Below, piece after piece: positions 1 through 6,940 of a stretch of DNA of 20,903 nt (its first letter is position 1; every line of letters starts with the position of its first letter). The notes under the pieces were generated by a model. The model was not told where the DNA came from and searched no databases. It was given only the letters and a program-made list of their open reading frames with translations. The DNA comes from a virus, in the IMG/VR virus record IMGVR_UViG_3300013132_000315, positions 1 through 20,903 of that record; one strand, written 5' to 3'. A program made the translations under genes and the position numbers.

Positions 1-311
1 ATCTCGGTCGTCCCGCTGCCGCCGGAAATGGAGACCGAGGCGGTGATGGTGACGGTGGTGGTCACGGCCGACCAGCTGGTCACGGTGGCCGAAGCGGTGG
101 TCGCTCCGAGCTTGAGGGTGGCGGTGATGCCGCTGGAATAATTGACGAACTCGTAAGGGGCGCTGAAGCTCCCGGTCGGCTCGAGGAAGTAGAGTTCGAT
201 GTTTTCCACATCGCCTTCGTAGAACAGTGGAGGCGGCAGCGGCAGGGTCGCGCTGGGGTCGGCGACGAATGTCCGGGCGGTGCTGTCGAGGTAGAGCTTG
301 CGGGCCTGCAT
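1..311 (-). CDS. Partial tail or fibre protein, 3' end outside window
   Basis: From ATG 311 an open frame continues for 103 codons to the left edge with no stop. The N-terminal part reads MQARKLYLDSTARTFVADPS, then LPPPLFYEGDVENIELYFLE, the form of the first strands of phage tail tip or fibre proteins, and the later part is Thr/Ser-rich (ATLKLGATTASATVTSW). The product is beta-type and probably structural. It follows the small Cys-rich gene by 28 bases. Length and full domain content cannot be seen. Confidence 0.7.
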   Translation of the reverse strand, partial: MQARKLYLDSTARTFVADPSATLPLPPPLFYEGDVENIELYFLEPTGSFSAPYEFVNYSSGITATLKLGATTASATVTSWSAVTTTVTITASVSISGGSGTTE

Positions 312-339
312 CCTTGCCCACGGGAGGTGTCAAAGGCGG

Positions 340-561
340 CTACGCTTGGTCGGCGCGGTCGCAGCATCCGGAGAGGCGGGGGCGGTGGGCGGGGTGGCTG
401 CGGTCGGCCTGCGCGTCGGCGGCGGCTTTGGCCTCGGGGGTGTTGTCCCCTCGCCTCATGCAGTCTTGGCAGTTGCCGAGCCATGGGCGGCCTCCATACC
501 AGCCGAGGGCGCAAGCGAATTGGCCGCGGTCGCGGGTGCGGGATTGGTGGGGGCAGGTCAA
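340..561 (-). CDS. Small cysteine-rich protein, possible zinc finger, 73 aa
   Basis: The frame continues that of the preceding gene after its TAA: one codon (GAT) and then TTG at 561, which would be the start of MTCPHQSRTRDRGQFACALG. No Shine-Dalgarno sequence is seen, so reinitiation after the upstream stop, or read-through of it, is likely. Four Cys (3, 17, 31, 34) in the order C-P-H, F-A-C, G-N-C-Q-D-C suit a zinc-binding knot. After residue 40 the sequence is low in hydrophobic residues. Small zinc-knot proteins of this type do occur in phage tail regions, but the role is unknown. Confidence 0.55.
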   Translation of the reverse strand: MTCPHQSRTRDRGQFACALGWYGGRPWLGNCQDCMRRGDNTPEAKAAADAQADRSHPAHRPRLSGCCDRADQA

Positions 562-564
562 ATC

Positions 565-1293
565 TTAAAAAACGGTGATTTCCACCGCATCATTGAACAC
601 GTAATTTCCTATCGGTGTGCTGTTGTCGTTGGCTTCTTTGAAGCCTCCAAAGGCTCCTGCGTCTTGAGCTTCTGGCGTGAAGTCGTAAGCAATAGACGCT
701 TCAAAGCGTTGCCATTTATCAGTGTCATTTGGATTATCTCCATGAAAAACAATAAGACCACTGACGGTTCCAGTTATGTCGTCAATGCCGTATGGGTAAT
801 TGTTATCGGTATATTCCCATCGGCAGAGGCTTGTTCTATAAACAGTTATTTCAAAACCTCCGCCATTCATTGTTAGGGTGTCTGGAAAATCATCAGTCAA
901 GAAATCGTTAAGGCAAGTGCCGAGCGCAACAGGTGCAAAGTCGATGGCCGAAGAATACTGGGTGTTAGTCGAAGCGTAGATCCCAATGTAGCCCATGTTG
1001 CCGAAGACAAAATTCGGGTCGGTGTAGTAGGCGGTGAATCCGTCAAACCATCCGTCTGGATTGTCGCCCATCTGCGGAGCGGTAAGCGGTGGGACAAGTC
1101 GGTTAAATTCGCCCTCGTTCCAAGTTTCGGGCAAGTCGGTGTATTGCAAAAACTCTGTTTCGTAGAGAGTGTTGGCATCGTAAAGGCAGCAGGCTTCGGA
1201 AACGCAACAGGTGCAACTGACAAGCCGCTCGCCTTGGACGAGCTTGGTGACGGCGCGGCGGGTGCCGGATTCGTCGACGGTGGTGGCGATCAC
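565..1293 (-). CDS. Hypothetical AT-richer tail-tip or adhesin protein, 242 aa
   Basis: The start ATG 1293 overlaps the previous stop. A cysteine cluster lies at residues 27-36 (SCTCCVSEACC: Cys at 27, 29, 30, 35 and 36), perhaps a metal site or disulphide knot. The rest is aromatic- and Asn/Asp-rich, with GWFDGFTAYYTDPNFVFGNM and SLCRWEYTDNNYPYGI, as in beta-sandwich receptor-binding or tail proteins. Base composition differs: bases 841-900 contain 23 G or C of 60 (38 percent), far below the neighbours, which suggests the gene came from elsewhere. The stop TAA at 565-567 is followed two codons later by a same-frame start. Confidence 0.65.
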   Translation of the reverse strand: MIATTVDESGTRRAVTKLVQGERLVSCTCCVSEACCLYDANTLYETEFLQYTDLPETWNEGEFNRLVPPLTAPQMGDNPDGWFDGFTAYYTDPNFVFGNMGYIGIYASTNTQYSSAIDFAPVALGTCLNDFLTDDFPDTLTMNGGGFEITVYRTSLCRWEYTDNNYPYGIDDITGTVSGLIVFHGDNPNDTDKWQRFEASIAYDFTPEAQDAGAFGGFKEANDNSTPIGNYVFNDAVEITVF

Positions 1294-1658
1294 GGGCAGT
1301 CTTGGGTTTCAACCCATTGCAGCGCGCCGTCTTGGATGCCGAGGATGTGGAGGGTGCTGCTTTGGGTGGCCTCGAGGACGACCCACCTTTCGCCGTCCCA
1401 GTAGAGCAGGTCGCCGGTGTTGGCTCCGTTGGGCAGGAGGCGGGTGATGCGGGTGCCGTCTTGGTCGTAGGCGACTTCGTAGAGGCCTGCGGCGGGGTCG
1501 GTATCCTTGGGCGGCTTGAGGGTGGTGCGGCGCCAGTTTTCGTCGAGGTGGATGGCCTTGATGGCGATGGGATAATCGTTGCTGCCCTTGGCCGGTTTGT
1601 TTTTGACCAGCTCAGTGAACAGGTAAACTCCAGTGACTTTGTCTTTGGAGTTAATCAT
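1290..1658 (-). CDS. Hypothetical tail protein, 122 aa
   Basis: The start ATG 1658 (MINSKDKVTGVYLFTELVKN) overlaps the stop before it as ATGA; an extension upstream to 1799 would be shadow sequence. The protein is beta-rich with DLLYWDGERWVVLEATQSST, a phrase in the style of repeated phage tail or fibre modules that present a 'WDG-W' strand. It probably lies near the tail tip. Its own stop overlaps the next start. Confidence 0.65.
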   Translation of the reverse strand: MINSKDKVTGVYLFTELVKNKPAKGSNDYPIAIKAIHLDENWRRTTLKPPKDTDPAAGLYEVAYDQDGTRITRLLPNGANTGDLLYWDGERWVVLEATQSSTLHILGIQDGALQWVETQDCP

Positions 1659-2440
1659 CGGCTTAACCGGTAAGTAAGGCTTACAACTTGAACGGTGGGA
1701 GTGACGTATTCGGCCGACTCGGTCGAGGGGACGGGGGTGGTTTTCTCGAAGGAGAGCAGGCCCGCGCGAAGGGCTTCGGACGAGCCGGAAGCGATCCACA
1801 GGTCGGCGGTGGCGGCGGCCTCGGGGGCGTCGGAACTGAAGCCTCCCGATGTGTTTGACGAGGCGTAGTAGATGCCGCCGCGTTGCTGGGTCAAAACGCT
1901 GGCGAGGTCGGAGCGGAAGAAGGTGGGCAGGGTGACGGCTTGGTCGCGGCCGATGCGGACGAACTCGACGATCTTGATGCGCTCGTCGTAGATGAAGGCG
2001 GTGTTGAAGCTGACGCGACGGGTGCCGCCGCTGGGAACGTAGGCGGTGAAGATGCCGAGGGTGGAGTCGCCGTAGTTGTAGGCTTGGCCGCGTTTGGTCG
2101 GCTCCAGTTGCTCGCGCAGATAGTAGCCGCGGAAGCCCGCCCGCTGGAGGGCACCGGCGTAGTTGGCTTGGATGGTGACGAGTCCGTTGGCCCGTTCGAT
2201 GGTGCGATCGACGAGGTAGAGGTTGTTGGTGACCAGTTCGCTGCGGTAGACGACCGAGGGCCAGATGGGCGGCGGGGCGTCGAGGTAGAATTTGGCGCTG
2301 GCTTGGGCCTGCTTGGTGGCGGGGGCAACGTAGGTCACTTGGACGTTGACCAGACCGGTGACTTGCTCCTGCGCGGATTGGGCGGAGAGGACGAGGCCGG
2401 TGGCGTTCCAGCTGGTGCTGCCGATGATGGTGGAGGGCAT
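1655..2440 (-). CDS. Hypothetical distal tail protein, 261 aa
   Basis: The start ATG 2440 lies three bases after the tape measure stop. The protein is beta-rich and polar, with strands such as TGLVNVQVTYVAPATKQAQ, LYLVDRTIERANGLVTIQANY and VRIGRDQAVTLPTFF. It ends with TPTVQVVSLTYRLSR. Position directly after the tape measure is where distal tail or baseplate-hub proteins lie in siphoviruses. I recognise no family. It ends in an ATGA overlap with the next gene. Confidence 0.65.
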   Translation of the reverse strand: MPSTIIGSTSWNATGLVLSAQSAQEQVTGLVNVQVTYVAPATKQAQASAKFYLDAPPPIWPSVVYRSELVTNNLYLVDRTIERANGLVTIQANYAGALQRAGFRGYYLREQLEPTKRGQAYNYGDSTLGIFTAYVPSGGTRRVSFNTAFIYDERIKIVEFVRIGRDQAVTLPTFFRSDLASVLTQQRGGIYYASSNTSGGFSSDAPEAAATADLWIASGSSEALRAGLLSFEKTTPVPSTESAEYVTPTVQVVSLTYRLSR

Positions 2441-2443
2441 GGG

Positions 2444-4450
2444 TTAGACGAGGGCGGTTTGAGGAAGTTTTTCGTCGATGGCGGGGACGTGCTTTTTGAG
2501 GAGGCTCAAAATGTTGTCGACTACGGATTGCAAGTCGGACTTGCCTCCGGGCGCAGCGTTTTGTTGGCGCATGGCTTCTTCTTCGGCGGCGCGTTCTTCG
2601 GGGGTCTTGGCTTGGTTCGACGGGTCGATGCCGTATTTCTGGGCGAGCTGTTTTTCTTTTTCAGCCAGGCGCCGGTCGATGCGGCCGCGCAGGCGCTCGG
2701 CGGCACCGAATTGGCCGGCGGCCTCGAAGCGGTCGGCGCGGTCCATGGCACTGCGCTCGCGGCGCTCCATCCGCGACAGGTCGGCGCGGATGTTGGCGGC
2801 GGTTTTGTCGACGCTGAACTTTTCTTTGATCCGCTCGACCCAGAAGCCGGTGCTGCTCAAGCGCGAAGATGCCGGATCAAATCGGACTGACTGCTCGCCA
2901 CGCTCGCGCAGGGCGCGGCCGAAGTCGGTGGTCGGATCAAAGGCGCGCTCGGCTCGGCCTCCACGACCCTTGGTGCCACCCTTGGCTCGGGCCTCGGCTT
3001 CCTCGCGGGCGGCGCGTTCTTCGGGGGTTTCGGTGGCTGCGGCGACTTGGGGGTTGACGGTTGCGGCTGCGGTGCCGGCGGCCGCAACATTTTCGGCCAA
3101 GCCGGCGGCTAACGCTTCGGCCTCGGCCAATCGGTCGCGCATTTCGATCAGCGGGTTTGCGGCATTGGCGGCGTAGGAATCGGCAAACTCCTTGGGCATC
3201 TCGGCCATGATGCCGCCCCACTCACTTTTGAGGTTATCGGCCTCATAGTGCATGATGTTGCTGATGTCGGTAATGGCTTGCTCGGCTTCCTCTTGCGCTC
3301 CACGCACGGCCTCGGCCGCCGCGCCCATGAAGGGAATTTTTTCCAAAACGCTGGCGACTGCGTCGAAAATGCCCGTGGCGATCTTGGCACCGAGCATCTG
3401 GAACGAACCTTCAATGAAGCCCATGGTCGTCGAGCCCGAGGAAAACAAAGACTGAACCGCTTGGCCGACGGTTTGCACGGCAGCCATAGCCATGGCGACA
3501 ATCTCGTTGATGGCGTTGAGCGCGGTGTTGCGCGCGGTCATAAACATGAGCGACAGCCCCTCGCCAAATTCGCCTTCAGTGATTGCTTTAATAGCAATCT
3601 CAATCTGATTGAGCGCCGTGCCCAGCTTGAAGGTTTCGGCAAACCACGCCAGCGTGGCGGCGGCGTATTCGGAGAGCTTGGCCCCGAAGCCGGCGGCGTC
3701 GATGTTGGCCAGGCGGGTGGTCACGTCGACCAGAGCCGGGGCGATTTGCTCGAGCAGGCCCGCGGCAAACTCTTTGCCCTTTTCGCCGATGGCGGCAAGG
3801 TTGTCTCCCAAGTCTGCAAATTTTTCTGCGACTCGGCTCATAATTTGAGGAGTTGTGCCAAGATAGCGTTGAGCCTTATCTAATTCGCCCGAAAAATTAC
3901 TAAACAAAGGAATAAGCTCGCCTCCGCTTTTGCCAAAAATATCCATTGCGAGGGCGGAACGCTCGGAATCGTTGCCCACGCCGTTCAATGCGTTTGCCAC
4001 GGCTTGCAGTTGCTCAGTCGGACTAAGTTCTTTGAGGCGCTCGAAGTTAAGCCCGAGCTTGCCGAAGGCTTCGACTTGCTCCTTGCCCCCCTCGCCTGCT
4101 GCGACGATGGATCTCCTCAACCTGTCAATCGTTCCACCAACTGCGTCCGCTGAAGATCCGCCAAGCTCAAACGCTTTTTGTAAAATTAAAATTTCTCCTG
4201 CGGCCATGCCGGTTCGCTTGGTTAGGTCATCAAGCTGACCGCCCATTGCGATGGCGGCGCTGAAAGATTCGACGGCGGCACGGACGCCGAAAAAGGCTGC
4301 GCCAATGCCGACCACGGTCGCGGCGATCTTGCCGAAGTGGCGGGAGATGCCGGCGCTGGCCGAGGCGGCAATGTTCTGAAGGTTCTTGGCGCCGCTGCTA
4401 AAGCCGACGGTGTTGAGCGAGGCGTTAAACCTGATGGATTCTCCGGCCAT
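2444..4450 (-). CDS. Tail tape measure protein
   Basis: At 668 residues this is the second longest gene product here after none other in the tail block, and it follows the frameshifting chaperone region as expected. The start ATG 4450 has AAGG about 9 bases upstream. A hydrophobic segment at about 35-60 (GKIAATVVGIGAAFFGVRAAV) and a second one in the middle (ALNAINEIVAMAMAAVQTVG) are typical. Residues 70-240 have the GGQLDDLTKRTGMAAGEILILQKAFELGG and SERSALAMDIFGKSGGELIPLF phrases found in many tape measure proteins. The last third is charged and helical. It sets tail length: roughly 1.5 angstrom per residue gives about 100 nm. Bases around 3841-3900 are AT-richer than the rest. Confidence 0.92.
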   Translation of the reverse strand: MAGESIRFNASLNTVGFSSGAKNLQNIAASASAGISRHFGKIAATVVGIGAAFFGVRAAVESFSAAIAMGGQLDDLTKRTGMAAGEILILQKAFELGGSSADAVGGTIDRLRRSIVAAGEGGKEQVEAFGKLGLNFERLKELSPTEQLQAVANALNGVGNDSERSALAMDIFGKSGGELIPLFSNFSGELDKAQRYLGTTPQIMSRVAEKFADLGDNLAAIGEKGKEFAAGLLEQIAPALVDVTTRLANIDAAGFGAKLSEYAAATLAWFAETFKLGTALNQIEIAIKAITEGEFGEGLSLMFMTARNTALNAINEIVAMAMAAVQTVGQAVQSLFSSGSTTMGFIEGSFQMLGAKIATGIFDAVASVLEKIPFMGAAAEAVRGAQEEAEQAITDISNIMHYEADNLKSEWGGIMAEMPKEFADSYAANAANPLIEMRDRLAEAEALAAGLAENVAAAGTAAATVNPQVAAATETPEERAAREEAEARAKGGTKGRGGRAERAFDPTTDFGRALRERGEQSVRFDPASSRLSSTGFWVERIKEKFSVDKTAANIRADLSRMERRERSAMDRADRFEAAGQFGAAERLRGRIDRRLAEKEKQLAQKYGIDPSNQAKTPEERAAEEEAMRQQNAAPGGKSDLQSVVDNILSLLKKHVPAIDEKLPQTALV

Positions 4451-4468
4451 TTGCTTCGCCCTTCAGTG

Positions 4469-5227
4469 TCAAGAGGTGGACGCCAGCCCGGGGTAGCGAT
4501 CCAACGTCTTCTTGATCTTGCCCGCCGCAGCGAGTTTGACCGCGCGGCTGAAGTAGTTGGCCCGCGCATTGAGCGCCTTGCGAAAGGCGGTGCCTGCTTG
4601 CGCCCAGCGGTTGAGGTAGCCGAGGTTGTTGACGAAGCCTACCTCGTATTTGTCGCCGCTTCCTTTGCTGATGACTTGGATCAGTTCGCGCATTTCCCCT
4701 TTTTTGTGGTGGGCCGCGGTGCGGAGGTAGGCCGGTGCCTTGACCGGGATGCCCAGCCCCTCGCCGATCTTCACGAACATCGAGGCCGCGAGGCCGCGGG
4801 CTTTTTGTTTGTTGACCAGGGATTTCGCGCGCTGCTCTTGAATCTGCCGCCACAGCCAGGAGGGATACGCCTTGGGCTCGTTGGCGCGGGCGAAGTAGTA
4901 GACGAGGCGGCCGTTCTTGCCCTTGGCCCGGCGCTGGGCGGCACGGGTCTGGGCGCGGGCCACGTCGGCGGCCGAGTAGGTCTTACCGCTGCGGCTTTCG
5001 GGGCCGGCGTAGTTAAAGGCATATTGGGCACCAGGGCGTTTGTCGTGGTTGGCTTGAATACTCTTCTGGGTGGCCTTCTTGGTTGAACGCACGGCGCTGG
5101 CCAGCATGGCCGAGAGCTCCGCTTTCATTACGGTCTCGAAGTCCTTGCCGCTAAGTTTGCGCAGGTCTTGGATCGCAGAATGAAAGCGGCGCGCGGCCTT
5201 CTCGTCGGGCGTAACCTTGACTTGCAC
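4469..5227 (-). CDS. Putative minor tail protein, Z-like, 252 aa
   Basis: The start is a GTG at 5227, two bases after the chaperone stop, so reinitiation is likely. The protein is very basic. Residues 1-60 are helical (FHSAIQDLRKLSGKDFETVM, AVRSTKKATQKSIQ), the middle has a Lys/Arg-rich stretch (AQTRAAQRRAKGKNGRLVYYF), and the end has YLNRWAQAGTAFRKALNARANYF and LDRYPGL. The general style resembles minor tail protein Z and related tail completion proteins, though those usually lie before the tube gene, not between chaperone and tape measure. Assignment is weak. Confidence 0.6.
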   Translation of the reverse strand: MQVKVTPDEKAARRFHSAIQDLRKLSGKDFETVMKAELSAMLASAVRSTKKATQKSIQANHDKRPGAQYAFNYAGPESRSGKTYSAADVARAQTRAAQRRAKGKNGRLVYYFARANEPKAYPSWLWRQIQEQRAKSLVNKQKARGLAASMFVKIGEGLGIPVKAPAYLRTAAHHKKGEMRELIQVISKGSGDKYEVGFVNNLGYLNRWAQAGTAFRKALNARANYFSRAVKLAAAGKIKKTLDRYPGLASTS

Positions 5228-5228
5228 A

Positions 5229-5851
5229 CTACACGCCGCCTGTCAGCGCCTCGGCCAGCAGGGCGTCGATGTTGCGGGCGCCGATCTCGCCGCTATCGGA
5301 CCACCGGGGCTTGCGTCCGCCGACGATGTCGTCCCAGAGCAGGAGCTGGTTAAGCGCGGCCAGGGGCAAATGCCAGATGGCTTGCTCGATGGAGATGCCG
5401 TATTTGGCCACGCGGGCGGCGAGGCACAGTTGCCACGCCGGGCGGGCCGTCAGGCTTTTGGGCCTTCGCCCTCCGCGGGCTCCACCGAGGCGCTTTGGGT
5501 GATGGTGGCGGCGACGCGCTCCATCTGGCCGGTGATCCACGGCGTGAAGGCGAACATATCGGCCGGTGCCTGCTTGTCCATCCACTCATAGATGTCGGCC
5601 TTGAGGTCGTCGATGGTGGCGATGCGGCGGCGGATGTCCATGATCGGCAGCGAGTGCAGATAGACGAAGGAGTAGACCGCGAAGGCGTAGTCGCCGTCGG
5701 GCTCGCCGGTGACGAAGCTGTTTTTCAGCCGCACCAGCAGGCTCCATGTGGCGGCCGTGACGGGCCGCAGGGTGATGCCGTTGACTTGTTCTTCGCTGGC
5801 TAAGGCCGAGACCTCGAGCAGCGACTCTCTTTTTTCTGGGTCGATGTCCAT
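5229..5851 (-). CDS. Tail assembly chaperone fusion, GT-like, by -1 frameshift, 207 aa
   Basis: The zero-frame chaperone (132 residues through Pro-Lys) can continue for 75 more residues in the -1 frame, SLTARPAWQLCLAARVAKYG and on, to a stop at 5229-5231. This second part has the form of T domains: helices with ISIEQAIWHLPLAALNQLLLW and a polar tail GEIGARNIDALLAEALTGG. It has no sensible start codon of its own; the upstream part of its frame is a low-complexity Arg-rich shadow of G. The base at 5456 is read twice. The fusion is predicted from the slip site, the frame relation and the gene order before a tape measure gene. How often it happens cannot be seen. Confidence 0.7.
5450..5851 (-). 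CDS. Tail assembly chaperone, G-like (zero frame), 133 aa
   Basis: The start ATG 5851 gives MDIDPEKRESLLEVSA. The protein is mostly helical, with NGITLRPVTAATWSLLVRLKNSF and AFAVYSFVYLHSLPI, and ends with an acidic GEGPKA tail. In lambda and many siphoviruses the gene before the tape measure makes a short chaperone (G) and, by a -1 frameshift near its end, a longer fusion (GT). Here the slip site CCCAAAA is in the last codons (see separate entries). The chaperone is thought to coat the tape measure protein until the tube assembles around it. No Shine-Dalgarno sequence is seen. Confidence 0.7.
   Translation of the reverse strand: MDIDPEKRESLLEVSALASEEQVNGITLRPVTAATWSLLVRLKNSFVTGEPDGDYAFAVYSFVYLHSLPIMDIRRRIATIDDLKADIYEWMDKQAPADMFAFTPWITGQMERVAATITQSASVEPAEGEGPKA
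5456..5462 (-). other. -1 frameshift slip site C CCA AAA
   Basis: On the minus strand the zero frame reads GGC CCA AAA GCC TGA, so the heptamer C CCA AAA sits two codons before the stop. It fits the X XXY YYZ pattern for -1 slippage, with both tRNAs able to re-pair on CCC and AAA. The frame that is entered is exactly that of the T-like extension. No clear stimulating hairpin was worked out. Confidence 0.75.
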
Positions 5852-5859
5852 AATGATTC

Positions 5860-5884
5860 AAGATTTCAGATTTAAGATTTCAGA
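5860..5884. repeat. Direct repeat AAGATTTCAGA, two copies
   Basis: AAGATTTCAGA occurs at 5860-5870 and 5874-5884, spaced 14 bases start to start with TTT between. It is strongly AT-rich in a GC-rich background and lies between the stop at 5880 and the ATG at 5851. It replaces the ribosome binding site one would expect for the chaperone gene. Origin as a small intergenic repeat is possible. Confidence 0.6.
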
Positions 5885-6281
5885 GGACCATCTGGGCGAC
5901 TTGGCGCTTGGTCTCGGGGGAAAGTTTTTCGTCGGCCAGCATGATGCCGCCCTGCGGGAGGTTGACCATGACGAGGCGGCGGGTGCGCTTGAAGATGACG
6001 TCGAGCAGGAGCTCGCGGTTGTAGAGGGCGGCGCGGGCCCCGGGGAGATCGGGCAAGGTGTCGCGCAGGGCCTCGCAGGCTTCCTGCCCCTCGAGGATGG
6101 CTTCGGCGATCTGGCCGGTGGTGAGGCCTGCGGCACCTTCGCAGGAGAACCAGTAGTGGACGGTCTCTCGTCCTTTCTGGACGACGCGGCTAATGGGGTC
6201 TTGCTGGCGGATGCTGACGCCGACGGTGCAGAGGACGGCGGCCAGCTTGGTGTCGGTGGTGGCCCAGTAAGATACTTGCAT
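5880..6281 (-). CDS. Hypothetical tail-module protein, 133 aa
   Basis: The start ATG 6281 gives MQVSYWATTDTKLAAVLCTVG. The protein has mixed strands near the N-terminal end (ISRVVQKGRETVHYWFSC) and helices in the middle (LTTGQIAEAILEGQEACEALRD). It ends with VMVNLPQGGIMLADEKLSPETKRQVAQMVL. It lies between the tube candidate and the frameshifting chaperone gene; no lambda gene at this place matches it, and I do not recognise a family. The stop codon lies within the 11-base direct repeat that precedes the chaperone gene. Confidence 0.6.
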   Translation of the reverse strand: MQVSYWATTDTKLAAVLCTVGVSIRQQDPISRVVQKGRETVHYWFSCEGAAGLTTGQIAEAILEGQEACEALRDTLPDLPGARAALYNRELLLDVIFKRTRRLVMVNLPQGGIMLADEKLSPETKRQVAQMVL

Positions 6282-6319
6282 AAATCTCTATATCTCTGGG
6301 GGCGCGATGCGCCCCGGGG

Positions 6320-6667
6320 TTAGAAGAGGTGGTTGGTCGCGCCGATCGTCACCTGTTGAAAATCATTGGGCGCTCGGGACACGGCAACGCTGTCGACGAA
6401 AAAGGTGCCGGTGACGCCCGCCAGGCTCGCGGTGGCGTTGGCCAAGGTGATGCTGGCGCCGATGGTCGGAAGGGACGCTTTAATGTAGCCGCTGAGAGAG
6501 GCGACACTCTTCTTGCCGTGATAGGCGGCGGCGACCATGTCGCCGTCTTCGTCAACGACGATGGTTTTGTCGCTGTCCGAGGTCTGGGAAAAGCTGGTGA
6601 AAACGCAGGTGGTTTCCGAAGAACCGCCGAAAGTGATGCTGGTGAGTCCGACAATGGTGGCTGCCAT
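6320..6667 (-). CDS. Putative tail tube protein, 115 aa
   Basis: The protein is almost entirely beta-type, with Thr/Ser/Gly-rich strands: ATIVGLTSITFGGSS, KTIVVDEDGDMVAAAYHG, ASITLANATASLAGVTGTFF and VDSVAVSRAPNDFQQVTIGA. The final phrase, strand plus NDFQQVTIGATNH, is frequent in tail tube proteins. At 115 residues it is shorter than lambda gpV but within the range of small tube proteins. Its place before the assembly chaperones and tape measure agrees with a tail tube. It could instead be a small decoration protein, but the tail position argues against that. Confidence 0.6.
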   Translation of the reverse strand: MAATIVGLTSITFGGSSETTCVFTSFSQTSDSDKTIVVDEDGDMVAAAYHGKKSVASLSGYIKASLPTIGASITLANATASLAGVTGTFFVDSVAVSRAPNDFQQVTIGATNHLF

Positions 6668-6694
6668 AATACTTCGGCAGCGTTGTCAACCTCG

Positions 6695-6940
6695 CTACAC
6701 GCGATAGATGCCGGTCTTGGTCCCCTGCTCTTGCTCGTAGCCTTCGTAGACGGCGTCTTTGATGGCGGCGGTCACGTCTGGGTCTTGCAGCGCGGCTGGC
6801 CAGTTAGGGATAAGGACAAACTGGCCATCAACTATGCGCCAGGGGGCTTGGCCTAAATGTGGTTTAGGCTGCGGGGAAAGCCTCGTTGCACCAGAGTCGG
6901 GCGTTGAGGGATCGGCGGAAGCTGCGGGTTTCGTTTTCAT
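6695..6940 (-). CDS. Small hypothetical protein, 81 aa
   Basis: The only plausible start in this frame is ATG 6940, which lies 77 bases inside the tail terminator-like gene; no alternative start occurs closer to that gene's stop. The first 28 residues are a low-complexity Pro/Ser/Lys stretch, as expected for a segment that is constrained by the overlap. The rest (PWRIVDGQFVLIPNWPAALQ and DAVYEGYEQEQG) looks like ordinary coding sequence. No Shine-Dalgarno sequence is seen. Function unknown; it sits between terminator and tube candidates. Confidence 0.5.
   Translation of the reverse strand: MKTKPAASADPSTPDSGATRLSPQPKPHLGQAPWRIVDGQFVLIPNWPAALQDPDVTAAIKDAVYEGYEQEQGTKTGIYRV

Noticed and set aside
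1290-1799. Extended start for the 122-residue tail gene
   Set aside because: The extra 47 codons are Arg/Pro-rich shadow of the preceding gene, whereas ATG 1658 has the usual ATGA overlap.
1883-2890. Plus-strand open frame of 335 codons
   Set aside because: It crosses the boundary of two supported minus-strand genes and has Gly/Val/Asp-rich shadow composition.
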